From Flavobacterium pisciphilum (GTDB lineage Bacteria > Bacteroidota > Bacteroidia > Flavobacteriales > Flavobacteriaceae), in the NCBI RefSeq assembly GCF_020905345.1, contig NZ_JAJJMO010000001.1, positions 2,542,001-2,606,000 of the forward strand: a stretch of DNA of 64,000 nucleotides. The letters run 5' to 3'. Below the pieces are notes generated by a model. It was not told where the DNA came from. It did no database searches and saw only the letters and a list, made by a program, of their open reading frames with translations. Shown one piece after another: positions 53,780-61,489 of the stretch. The first letter of the stretch is position 1. The number at the start of each line of letters is the position of its first letter. The translations under genes and the position numbers were made by a program.

Positions 53780-55300
53780 ATGAAAAAAAGAAAAATTGAA
53801 ATAATGGACACCACACTCCGTGATGGCGAACAAACATCGGGAGTGTCTTTTTCTGCTGCAGAAAAACTAACCATTGCACAATTACTATTAGAAGAATTAA
53901 ATATTGATCGAATAGAAATTGCTTCGGCACGTGTGAGTGAAGGCGAATTTCAAGGCGTAAAAGGCATAATGTCTTGGGCTGAAGAAAGAGGATACACTAA
54001 TCGAATCGAAGTTTTAACTTTTGTTGATGGCGGTCTTTCTATTGAATGGATGAAAAAATCAGGAGCTAAAGTTCAGAACTTACTGACCAAAGGATCTTTG
54101 AATCACCTAACGCATCAATTAAAAAAAACACCCGAACAACATTTTGCTGAAATTGCAGAAACTATTGCGTTAGCAAAAGAGAACAATATAGACACCAATG
54201 TTTATCTCGAAGATTGGAGCAATGGTATGCGCAATTCTCCCGAATATGTGTTTCAATATTTAGATTTTTTAACTCAACAACCTGTAAAAAGAATTTTGCT
54301 TCCAGACACGCTTGGTGTATTAATTCCATCACAGGCATTTGAATTTATTTCTAAAATCACAGCTAGATACCCTAACATTCATTTTGATTTTCATGCACAT
54401 AACGATTATGACCTAAGTGTTGCCAATGTTATGGAAGCCATTAAAGGTGGTATCAAAGGACTTCACGTAACCGTAAACGGAATGGGGGAACGCGCTGGAA
54501 ATGCTCCGCTCGAAAGTACTGTAGCTGTAATCAATGATTATTTACCCGAAGTGAGCATTAACATAAAAGAAACTTCTTTATATTCTGTTAGCAAACTAGT
54601 TGAAACGTTTACTGGATACCGAATTCCTGCCAACAAACCAATTGTAGGAGATAATGTTTTTACCCAGACAGCTGGAATTCATGCTGATGGAGACAATAAA
54701 AACAATTTATATTTTAATGACTTACTTCCAGAACGTTTTGGGAGAAAACGTAAATACGCCCTCGGAAAAACTTCTGGAAAAGCCAATATCGAAAAAAATC
54801 TTCAAGAATTAGGATTAAAACTAAACCAACAAGATTTAAAATTGGTTACCCAGCGTATTATAGAATTAGGCGACAAAAAAGAAACTGTTACCAAAGAAGA
54901 TTTGCCATATATCATTTCTGACGTACTAGACAGTCATACGTATCAGGACAAAATTACGATTGATTCCTATATGCTAGTTCACTCTAAAGGAATGCGTCCA
55001 TCAACAACACTATCCCTAAATTTAAATGGTGAAGTAATAGAAGAAAACGCCCAAGGCGATGGTCAGTTTGATGCCTTTATGAATGCATTGACTAAAATCT
55101 ACAAAAGCAAAAAAATGACTTTGCCAAAACTGATTGATTATGCTGTTCGAATCCCTCCAGGAAGTAGTTCTGATGCTCTGTGTGAAACGATTATCACTTG
55201 GATTAACAACGGAAAAGAATTTAAAACAAGAGGATTAGATTCTGATCAAACGGTTGCTGCAATTATCGCTACACAAAAAATGCTTAATGTAACTACTTAA
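53780..55300 (+). CDS. 2-isopropylmalate / citramalate synthase-like enzyme with regulatory domain (506 aa)
   Basis: HMGL-like TIM barrel: MDTTLRDGEQTSGVSFS (Arg-Asp start of the active site), HFDFHAHNDYDLSVAN (metal-binding His pair) and TVNGMGERAGNAPLES. From about residue 400 a LeuA dimer/allosteric domain follows (DSYMLVHSKGMRPSTTLSLN). It condenses acetyl-CoA with 2-oxoisovalerate (LeuA) or pyruvate (CimA). Its place between leuD and leuB favours isopropylmalate synthase, but the longer CimA-like architecture leaves citramalate synthase open. Confidence 0.85.
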   Translation: MKKRKIEIMDTTLRDGEQTSGVSFSAAEKLTIAQLLLEELNIDRIEIASARVSEGEFQGVKGIMSWAEERGYTNRIEVLTFVDGGLSIEWMKKSGAKVQNLLTKGSLNHLTHQLKKTPEQHFAEIAETIALAKENNIDTNVYLEDWSNGMRNSPEYVFQYLDFLTQQPVKRILLPDTLGVLIPSQAFEFISKITARYPNIHFDFHAHNDYDLSVANVMEAIKGGIKGLHVTVNGMGERAGNAPLESTVAVINDYLPEVSINIKETSLYSVSKLVETFTGYRIPANKPIVGDNVFTQTAGIHADGDNKNNLYFNDLLPERFGRKRKYALGKTSGKANIEKNLQELGLKLNQQDLKLVTQRIIELGDKKETVTKEDLPYIISDVLDSHTYQDKITIDSYMLVHSKGMRPSTTLSLNLNGEVIEENAQGDGQFDAFMNALTKIYKSKKMTLPKLIDYAVRIPPGSSSDALCETIITWINNGKEFKTRGLDSDQTVAAIIATQKMLNVTT

Positions 55301-55309
55301 AAAAGATAC

Positions 55310-55395
55310 AGAGGTTCAAAGAGACAAAGTCACAAAGGCTTACAACCAAACTACACTTTGCTTCTTTGAACCTTTGCATCTCTGAACCTTAAAAA
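55310..55395. repeat. Intergenic inverted repeat between the synthase gene and leuB
   Basis: GGTTCAAAGAGACAAAG near 55314 and CTTTGCTTCTTTGAACC near 55358 form an interrupted inverted repeat; TTTGCATCTCTGAACC adds a third similar arm. It may be a relative of the Flavobacterium TTCGCAAAG repeats. Confidence 0.5.
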
Positions 55396-55411
55396 ATAAA
55401 ACACCAAAATA

Positions 55412-56473
55412 ATGAAATTTAACATAGCCCTTTTAGCAGGAGACGGAATTGGTCCTGAAGTAATTAATGAAGCTGTAAAATTATCTGATGCTATTGCAAA
55501 AAAATTCGATCACGAAATAACATGGACACCAGCACTTACAGGTGCTTGCGCAATTGATGCTGTTGGAGTTCCTTATCCAGATGAAACTCACGAAATCTGC
55601 ATGAAAGCGGATGCAGTTTTATTTGGAGCAATTGGTCACCCAAAATACGATAATGATCCAAGCGCAGCTGTTCGACCTGAACAAGGATTATTGCTAATGC
55701 GTAAAAAACTAGGGTTATTTGCCAATGTTCGACCTACATTTACTTTCCCATCACTTATAGATAATTCTCCTTTAAAAAGAGAAAGAATTGAAGGAACTGA
55801 TCTAGTTTTCCTAAGAGAATTAACTGGCGGAATTTACTTTGGAGAAAAAGGAAGAAAAGATGGTGGAGAAACTGCTTTTGACAATTGTGTTTACACTAGA
55901 GCTGAAGTACAACGTTTGGCAAAAAAAGGTTTCGAACTTGCAATGACTCGTAGCAAAAAATTATGTTGCGTAGATAAAGCAAACGTACTAGAAACATCTC
56001 GTTTATGGAGAGAAACCGTACAAGCAATGGAAAAAGACTATCCAGAGGTTACTGTTTCTTATGAGTTTGTAGATGCTGTTGCAATGCGATTGGTACAATG
56101 GCCAAACTCTTATGATGTATTAATTACAGAAAACTTATTTGGAGATATCTTAACTGATGAAGCATCTGTGATTTCAGGCTCAATGGGATTAATGCCTTCT
56201 GCATCTGTTGGAGAACACACTTCATTATATGAACCTATCCATGGTTCTTACCCACAAGCAACTGGACTAAATATTGCTAACCCATTAGCTACTGTATTAT
56301 CTGCAGCTATGATGTTTGAAGATGCTTTTGGACTAAAAGACGAAGCTGAAGCAATTAGAGCGGTTGTTAACAAATCACTAGAACAAGGAATTGTTACAGA
56401 AGACTTAGCTCCAAAAGGAACCAAAGCATACAAAACCAGTGAAGTTGGAGATTGGTTAGTTGCTAATCTATAA
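55412..56473 (+). CDS. leuB: 3-isopropylmalate dehydrogenase
   Basis: NAD-dependent oxidative decarboxylation of 3-isopropylmalate. N-terminal LLAGDGIGPEVINEAV, the substrate-binding FANVRPTFTF and ELTGGIYFGEKGRK with tyrosine YTRAEVQR, the Lys block CCVDKANVLETSR, and LITENLFGDILTDEAS with GSMGLMPSASVG are all present. 353 residues. Last gene of the leucine cluster. Confidence 0.96.
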   Translation: MKFNIALLAGDGIGPEVINEAVKLSDAIAKKFDHEITWTPALTGACAIDAVGVPYPDETHEICMKADAVLFGAIGHPKYDNDPSAAVRPEQGLLLMRKKLGLFANVRPTFTFPSLIDNSPLKRERIEGTDLVFLRELTGGIYFGEKGRKDGGETAFDNCVYTRAEVQRLAKKGFELAMTRSKKLCCVDKANVLETSRLWRETVQAMEKDYPEVTVSYEFVDAVAMRLVQWPNSYDVLITENLFGDILTDEASVISGSMGLMPSASVGEHTSLYEPIHGSYPQATGLNIANPLATVLSAAMMFEDAFGLKDEAEAIRAVVNKSLEQGIVTEDLAPKGTKAYKTSEVGDWLVANL

Positions 56474-56523
56474 TATGTATTTTGGTAGCAGGTTATACAA
56501 CTTGAAACAAAATTCTATAAAAC

Positions 56524-56556
56524 AAAAAAGGTGTCAATAAATTGACACCTTTTTTT
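56524..56556. terminator. Bidirectional terminator between leuB and the RRM gene
   Basis: AGGTGTCAAT, AA, ATTGACACCT, flanked by A-run on the left and T-run on the right. Confidence 0.9.
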
Positions 56557-56574
56557 ATATCTTAGAAAAAAATA

Positions 56575-56931
56575 TTAATATCCTCCTCTGTTTCCACCAC
56601 CACGGTTATCTCCACCACGGTTGTTTCCACCATAACCACCACGGTTGTCTCCACCACGGTTGTTATTAAAACTTCTTCTTTCGCCTTCAGGTTTTGGCTC
56701 AGATTTGTTTACAACAATTGCACGTCCTTGAACAGTAGCTCCGTTCAATTCGTCAATCGCTTTTTGAGCCTCATCATCATTTGTCATTTCAACAAAACCG
56801 AAACCTTTACTTCTTCCAGTGAATTTATCAGTAATAATTTTAACTGAATCAACTGCTCCGTAAGCCTCGAAAGACTCTCTTAAATCTGCTTCCTCAATAC
56901 TGAATGGAAGGCTTCCAACAAAAATATTCAT
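56575..56931 (-). CDS. RRM RNA-binding protein with a Gly-rich RGG tail (118 aa)
   Basis: One RNA-recognition motif: RNP2 NIFVGSLPF at residues 2-10 and RNP1 KGFGFVEM at 42-49, with AQKAIDELNGATVQGRAI following. From about residue 85 the protein is a low-complexity tail of GGDNRGG/GGNNRGG units ending GGY. Such proteins act as RNA chaperones, often cold-induced. A TACATTTG box (56962-56955) on the - strand lies 24 bases upstream. A promoter-bearing gap separates it from the lipoprotein gene. Confidence 0.93.
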   Translation of the reverse strand: MNIFVGSLPFSIEEADLRESFEAYGAVDSVKIITDKFTGRSKGFGFVEMTNDDEAQKAIDELNGATVQGRAIVVNKSEPKPEGERRSFNNNRGGDNRGGYGGNNRGGDNRGGGNRGGY

Positions 56932-56954
56932 ATGTACTTATTTATAATATGCAA

Positions 56955-56962
56955 CAAATGTA
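56955..56962 (-). promoter_or_regulatory. -7 promoter element of the RRM gene
   Basis: TACATTTG on the - strand, exact TAnnTTTG, 23 bases before the ATG. Confidence 0.55.
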
Positions 56963-57072
56963 ATCTTATTTTTTTCTAATCTACTATAAATTAGCTTATT
57001 TATGTTTTTATTATCAATAAAAAAAAGTAAGAAGACTCGCAAATAGATTTTTTTTATATTCTGTAAAATTGT

Positions 57073-57561
57073 CTAATCGTGTGAATTAATCAAAGTGACT
57101 GGCACTTTATAAAAAACACCTTCTTTAAAACGAGCCGATTTTTCAGCTGCCATGACATCATTGCCGTTTGGCGCTACAAATATAAAGGTTCCAGAAACGG
57201 TATTTGTTTCTTTATTATACTGAGTAATAACTATCTGACCACTCCCTAATTCCTTTCCTGTTTTATACAAAGTTTCTTGTTTTGATAATGAATTCATGTA
57301 TGTAGCGGTAGAAACATCGTCAACACCCAAAACATACGTTTGAACTTTTGTCGAAGCTGTTTGCAAAACTACCGTATCATTATCCAAACTACCCGTAATT
57401 ATAAGCTTCCCATCACCATCAATATTTGCGCTAAAACTTGTAGCTCTCCAAAAAACGTCATTTTTTAAGGATTGAAAAGCAGGATTATTAGCCACCACTT
57501 CTTCTTTATCACATGAAAAAAACAGCAAAAGTAGAGGTAATAGAAAAAACCTTTTCTTCAT
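57073..57561 (-). CDS. DUF6252-like lipoprotein (162 aa)
   Basis: The ATG at 57561 gives MKKRFFLLPLLLLFFSCDKEE, a classical lipoprotein signal with lipobox FFSC; the frame extends two codons to a TTG. The mature part has a beta-rich pattern, FWRATSFSANIDGDGKLIIT and SGTFIFVAPNGNDVM, that resembles DUF6252, a Bacteroidota lipoprotein family of unknown role. It stands alone on the - strand. Confidence 0.7.
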   Translation of the reverse strand: MKKRFFLLPLLLLFFSCDKEEVVANNPAFQSLKNDVFWRATSFSANIDGDGKLIITGSLDNDTVVLQTASTKVQTYVLGVDDVSTATYMNSLSKQETLYKTGKELGSGQIVITQYNKETNTVSGTFIFVAPNGNDVMAAEKSARFKEGVFYKVPVTLINSHD

Positions 57562-57683
57562 ATTCAATTAATTTTTTTGCAAAATTATCAATTAAAAAGG
57601 TAAAACGACCCGATATCTCTCTTAAAAGAACCATAAAAAACCAACTAACAAACACTTAACTTTTAATTATAAAAATAGAAATT

Positions 57684-57710
57684 GTAATTCAGAATAAAAT
57701 TATATCTTTG
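57684..57710 (+). promoter_or_regulatory. Promoter of rpsP-rimM
   Basis: TATCTTTG at 57703-57710 is an exact -7 element; TTG at 57682-57684 is 18 bases upstream, a slight deviation from TTTG-N19. A GAGGT/ACCTC hairpin lies in the leader at 57726-57740. The leader is about 45 bases. Confidence 0.7.
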
Positions 57711-57759
57711 CACCCTTAATTAACAGAGGTCGAGTACCTCAAAATTTAATCATACGATT

Positions 57760-58305
57760 ATGTCAGTAAAAATTAGATTACAAAGACACGGTAAAAAAGG
57801 AAAACCTTTTTACTGGGTTGTAGCTGCAGATGCACGCTCAAAAAGAGATGGTAAATACTTAGAGAAAATCGGTACTTACAATCCAAACACAAACCCAGCA
57901 ACTATCGACTTAAACCTTGATAGTGCAGTTAAATGGTTAAACAATGGTGCGCAACCAACTGATACTGCTAAAGCAATTCTTTCTTACAAAGGAGCTTTGT
58001 TGAAACATCACCTAGAAGGTGGTATTCGCAAAGGTGCTTTAACTCAAGAACAAGCTGATGCAAAATTAGCTACTTGGTTAGAAGCTAAAACTGGAAAAGT
58101 TGATGCTAAGAAAGATGGTTTAACAAAAGCGCAAGCTGATGCTAAAGCTAAAGCTTTCAAAGCTGAGCAAGATGTAAATGCAAAACGTTTAGCTGCTGCT
58201 GCTCAAGCTGAAGCTGACGCTATCGCTGCTGCTACACCTGCTGCAGAAGAAGTTGCTGAAGAAGCTCCTGCTACTGAAGAAAATAACGAAACAACTGAAG
58301 CATAA
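57760..58305 (+). CDS. rpsP: 30S ribosomal protein S16 with C-terminal extension (181 aa)
   Basis: The S16 core is residues 1-85: MSVKIRLQRHGKKGKPFYWV, ARSKRDGKYLEKIGTYNPN and ALLKHHLEGGIRKGALTQEQ near the end. Bacterial S16 is usually 80-90 residues; here about 95 extra residues follow, rich in Lys and Ala (AQADAKAKAFKAEQDVNAKR), then Ala/Glu (TPAAEEVAEEAPATEE). Such tails are known from Flavobacteria. The protein helps assemble the small subunit. Followed by rimM 15 bases on. Confidence 0.95.
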   Translation: MSVKIRLQRHGKKGKPFYWVVAADARSKRDGKYLEKIGTYNPNTNPATIDLNLDSAVKWLNNGAQPTDTAKAILSYKGALLKHHLEGGIRKGALTQEQADAKLATWLEAKTGKVDAKKDGLTKAQADAKAKAFKAEQDVNAKRLAAAAQAEADAIAAATPAAEEVAEEAPATEENNETTEA

Positions 58306-58320
58306 TTATATTTAGCGGGA

Positions 58321-58845
58321 ATGCGTAAAGAAGAATGTTTTTATTTAGGTAAAATCGCTAAAAAATTTAGTTTCAAAGGTGAAGTCTTGGCTTATTTAGA
58401 CACGGACGAACCTGAGTTATACGAAAACTTGGAATCAGTGTTTGTCGAATGCGACAAACACTTGGTTCCTTTTTTTATTGAAACTAGTTCATTGCACAAA
58501 AACGATTTCTTAAGAATTCGTTTTGAAGACATGACTACAGAGGAAGATGCCGATGCTATTATAGGCAACGCGATTTACCTACCTCTAAGTATGTTACCTA
58601 AACTTACTGGTAACAAATTTTATTTCCACGAAGTTATTGGCTTTGAAATTGAAGACCAACGCTTAGGTGTTTTCGGAAAAATAGCTTCTGTAAACGACAC
58701 TACTGCACAACCTCTTTTTGAAGTTATTAATGGTGAAGTAGAAATGTTAATCCCTATGATTGATCATTTCTTAGTGAAAATTGATCGTGACAACAAAAAA
58801 GTCATCATGAATTTACCTGAAGGCTTAGTTGAAATGTACCTATAG
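58321..58845 (+). CDS. rimM: Ribosome maturation factor RimM
   Basis: Two-domain RimM: N-terminal barrel with CFYLGKIAKKFSFKGEVLAY and the C-terminal PRC-barrel-like part (NKFYFHEVIGFEIEDQRLG, PLFEVINGEVEMLIPMIDHF). It binds S19 in the 30S head and aids 16S processing. 174 residues. The rpsP-rimM pairing is the usual Bacteroidota order. Confidence 0.95.
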   Translation: MRKEECFYLGKIAKKFSFKGEVLAYLDTDEPELYENLESVFVECDKHLVPFFIETSSLHKNDFLRIRFEDMTTEEDADAIIGNAIYLPLSMLPKLTGNKFYFHEVIGFEIEDQRLGVFGKIASVNDTTAQPLFEVINGEVEMLIPMIDHFLVKIDRDNKKVIMNLPEGLVEMYL

Positions 58846-58848
58846 AGA

Positions 58849-58890
58849 AGTATTCAGTTCTCCATTTTAAGTATTCAGTTTACCATTTTA
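58849..58890. repeat. Two tandem 21-base repeats
   Basis: AGTATTCAGTTCTCCATTTTA (21 bases, shown in parts as AGTATTCAGTT and CTCCATTTTA) is followed directly by a near copy with AGTATTCAGTT and TACCATTTTA. They fill the gap between rimM and the methyltransferase gene. Confidence 0.6.
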
Positions 58891-58925
58891 AATCAAAAAC
58901 TGTTAATCTACAATCATAAATCATT

Positions 58926-59633
58926 ATGTTCCAATTCAAGCAATTTTCTATTCAACAAGATAAAACTGCTATGAAAGTTGGCACCGATGGTGTTTTACTG
59001 GGTGCTTGGACTCCTATAAACAATCATCCTTTTAGTATTTTGGATATTGGAGCCGGAACTGGACTTATTGCCTTAATGTTAGCACAAAGAACGAGTGCTG
59101 AACAAATTGACGCTTTAGAAATTGATGAAACAGCCTATGAACAAGCTGTTGATAATTTTGAAAACGCTCCTTGGAATGACCGATTATTCTGTTATCATGC
59201 TGGACTAGATGAATTCATGGAAGAGCCTGAAGATGAATATGATATTATTGTATCAAATCCACCATTTTACAGTGAAGATTACAAAACTGATAACGAACAA
59301 AGAGATTTAGCGCGTTTTCAAGATGCTATGCCTTTTGAAGATTTAGTTGAAGCAGCCGATTTATTACTCTCAGAAAACGGTATCTTCTCAGTAATCATTC
59401 CATTTAAGGAAGAAGAAAAATTCATTACCCTAGCCAAAGAATTCGAATTATACCCTTTCAAAATCACTCGAGTTAAAGGTACACCTACAAGCGACATTAA
59501 ACGCAGCTTATTAGCCTTTAATCGCATTGAAAATCCAGATATTTCAATTGATGAATTAATTATCGAAACCGGAAGACATATTTATACTCCCGAATATATC
59601 GAACTGACCAAGGATTTTTATTTGAAAATGTAG
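58926..59633 (+). CDS. trmN6: tRNA1(Val) adenine-37 N6-methyltransferase (YfiC/TrmN6-like)
   Basis: SAM-binding block LDIGAGTGLIALMLAQR, acidic LEIDETAYEQA, and the amino-methyltransferase catalytic NPPF in DIIVSNPPFYSEDYK. The start MFQFKQFSIQQDKTAMKVGTDGVLLGAW is a YfiC signature (shown as MFQFKQFSIQQD and KVGTDGVLLGAW). 235 residues, normal length. Methylates A37 of tRNA-Val by family analogy. Confidence 0.9.
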   Translation: MFQFKQFSIQQDKTAMKVGTDGVLLGAWTPINNHPFSILDIGAGTGLIALMLAQRTSAEQIDALEIDETAYEQAVDNFENAPWNDRLFCYHAGLDEFMEEPEDEYDIIVSNPPFYSEDYKTDNEQRDLARFQDAMPFEDLVEAADLLLSENGIFSVIIPFKEEEKFITLAKEFELYPFKITRVKGTPTSDIKRSLLAFNRIENPDISIDELIIETGRHIYTPEYIELTKDFYLKM

Positions 59634-59646
59634 ATTTAAAAACAAA

Positions 59647-59670
59647 GAGAGAAAGTAAACTTCCTCTCTA
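59647..59670. terminator. Possible terminator between convergent genes
   Basis: AGAGAGAAAGT and ACTTCCTCTCT can pair with one mismatch around an AA loop region. There is no T-run, so the call is weak. Confidence 0.4.
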
Positions 59671-59678
59671 GTATATGA

Positions 59679-59861
59679 TTATTTTTCACAACACCAATCT
59701 CCAGGATATTGTTTCGAATAAAGTGCTCCACTACAAGTAGCCAAAGGATTAACACAATAGCCTGTTGCCTCAGAATATCTCCAAGCCCCTCCGTTTATTA
59801 ATTTTTGTTCTTTTTTGGTTAATTTTTTGATACCTTCTAAGTTTAAAATGCTTTTTAACAT
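59679..59861 (-). CDS. Double-glycine leader, Cys-rich bacteriocin-like precursor peptide (60 aa)
   Basis: The 25-residue leader MLKSILNLEGIKKLTKKEQ KLINGG (written with a break) has the pattern of double-glycine leaders: L-x-x-x-x-x-L-T-K-x-E-x-x-x-I-x-GG. Cleavage after GG would give a 35-residue core with four Cys, C-X6-C-X13-C-C (YCVNPLATC, then PGDWCCEK). The C39-peptidase ABC exporter and its HlyD partner lie 330 bases upstream on the same strand. Export with leader removal is therefore likely. Bacteriocin, signal peptide or other modified peptide cannot be told apart by sequence. Confidence 0.75.
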   Translation of the reverse strand: MLKSILNLEGIKKLTKKEQKLINGGAWRYSEATGYCVNPLATCSGALYSKQYPGDWCCEK

Positions 59862-59933
59862 AATTTAAATTTTTATAGTTTCGCTAATACCTCAATCGTT
59901 TAAAGACATTTGAGTTTTCTGTCTAATCTTGCG

Positions 59934-59966
59934 CAAGAATATTTTAAATCCTTTTTCAAGCTCAAA
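59934..59966 (-). promoter_or_regulatory. Possible promoter of the precursor peptide gene
   Basis: On the - strand TTTG (59966-59963) and TATTCTTG (59941-59934, 7 of 8 to TAnnTTTG) are 21 bases apart, about 70 bases before the ATG. Weak; if real, the precursor has its own transcript. Confidence 0.35.
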
Positions 59967-60190
59967 CGAATCAGTCGCTTCAAATAGAATATTGTTTTCA
60001 ATTAATTATTTTAAAAACCCAAATGGAAATATTTAAAACACAATATTAAAGATAACAACATAACTAATTAAAAAACAAACACCTATACAAAAACAACAAA
60101 CATTACGAACCTATTTTGTTAAATTTTAAACCTAAAATTTGGTTGATTTAAATTAAAAGAAAATGCAACAAAATGGATGCAACCAAAATT

Positions 60191-61486
60191 TTAATTCTGT
60201 CTAAAAAGACTTCTGAATTGATATAATATTCTTTCTAATAATCGAAGATCTTCAGTAACAATTTCAGCATTACCTTTCATTTCCTGTTGAAAAGGAATCT
60301 TCTTATTATATGATGTTTCTAACCCCTTAGGAAGGGATATATCCAACAACAGATTTCCGTCTTTATCTGGAATAAGGGAAATGTTTTCAACTTTACCTCT
60401 AATAACACCAAACTCTCTATCTGGAAAATTAAACAATCGAATATTAACTTGTTGCCCTAATTTAATTTTTCCTGAATTCTGAGCCTTCGCTTTGGCTTTA
60501 CCAATATACCCTTTTTCAGTATCGGGAATAATCGAGAAAACATTCTCTCCAGAAGTAATGGTTTGGCTCTCTGTCCATACTTGCAAGAATGTAACAACAC
60601 CAGGAATTGATGATCTTAAAGTATATGCTAATTCCCAATCTTTAATCCCTTTCTTTAACTGATAATACGATTGCATCAGATTGCGCTCTAAGTTCACCTC
60701 CTCTTTCGTTCCACTTATTCTAGTACCTTGACTTGATCTAGAGTTCTCTATAAGTGCAGATTTAAGCTGCGATATTGACGAAAGCAAGCCTTTGTAGTTT
60801 TTATCCGCCTGAAGGTAACCTAGCTTTTTATTTTCTAGATCCTGTGTCGAAATAACTCCTTTTGCATATAAGACCTCAAAACGATTAACATCGTTTTTTT
60901 GAAGTTGTAATTCACTTTCATTAATACTTTTTTGCTGCTGCAAAATAGCCAGTCGTTCTTTAATTTGGGTATGCTCAGAATTTTGAGCATTATTTTCAAC
61001 CTGAAAAGGTTGTAGATTTTCATTAAGTTTCCAAGCTGCATAATCCTTTTGGAATACTCCATAAGTACTTTCTAACTCTCCAAACTGCATATTGTTTAAC
61101 AAAGCAAAAGGAAACTCTTTATTTCTGTCATTTATATTAAAATTATCTACTGTGTTCTTTAAAATAAAAACATCTTTATAATTAGCTGAATTTTCAATAA
61201 TTGCAAGTGCAGTATTCTTAGATACTTTTGCTTTGTCCTTTACTAAAATCGCTTCTATTCTACCTGTCGTTTTTGCTACTAGTTTCTCAGGTGGTATAGA
61301 TGTCGTTATACTTATCTCTGTACTTACTACATCTGGATATTTAAGAAACCATGAAACAAAAAACAACATGCATATTATCGCAAAGATCAAAACTGTCCCC
61401 CATCGTATCATCCAATGTGGCACTTTAGTAAGGATATCTTGTACCTCTTCGCTTCTTAATTCAAATTTCGTATTGTCTTCTGCCAT
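60191..61486 (-). CDS. HlyD-family peptide-export accessory protein (431 aa)
   Basis: A cytoplasmic N-terminal 30 residues precede one membrane anchor (about 33-55, WGTVLIFAIICMLFFVSWF), then LVAKTTGRIEAILVKDKAKV (lipoyl half), a long coiled coil (about 120-270) and RSSIPGVVTFLQVWTESQTI with GENVFSIIPDTEKGYIG (second half). The organisation is that of bacteriocin-secretion accessory proteins working with C39-type ABC exporters. Its ATG is three bases after the ABC gene's stop, so the genes are coupled. Confidence 0.9.
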   Translation of the reverse strand: MAEDNTKFELRSEEVQDILTKVPHWMIRWGTVLIFAIICMLFFVSWFLKYPDVVSTEISITTSIPPEKLVAKTTGRIEAILVKDKAKVSKNTALAIIENSANYKDVFILKNTVDNFNINDRNKEFPFALLNNMQFGELESTYGVFQKDYAAWKLNENLQPFQVENNAQNSEHTQIKERLAILQQQKSINESELQLQKNDVNRFEVLYAKGVISTQDLENKKLGYLQADKNYKGLLSSISQLKSALIENSRSSQGTRISGTKEEVNLERNLMQSYYQLKKGIKDWELAYTLRSSIPGVVTFLQVWTESQTITSGENVFSIIPDTEKGYIGKAKAKAQNSGKIKLGQQVNIRLFNFPDREFGVIRGKVENISLIPDKDGNLLLDISLPKGLETSYNKKIPFQQEMKGNAEIVTEDLRLLERILYQFRSLFRQN

Positions 61487-61489
61487 ATT

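Noticed and set aside
56575..56931. Tandem GGNNRGG/GGDNRGG codons in the RRM gene as a DNA repeat
   Set aside because: The repetition is explained by the Gly-rich protein tail that is normal for these RNA-binding proteins.
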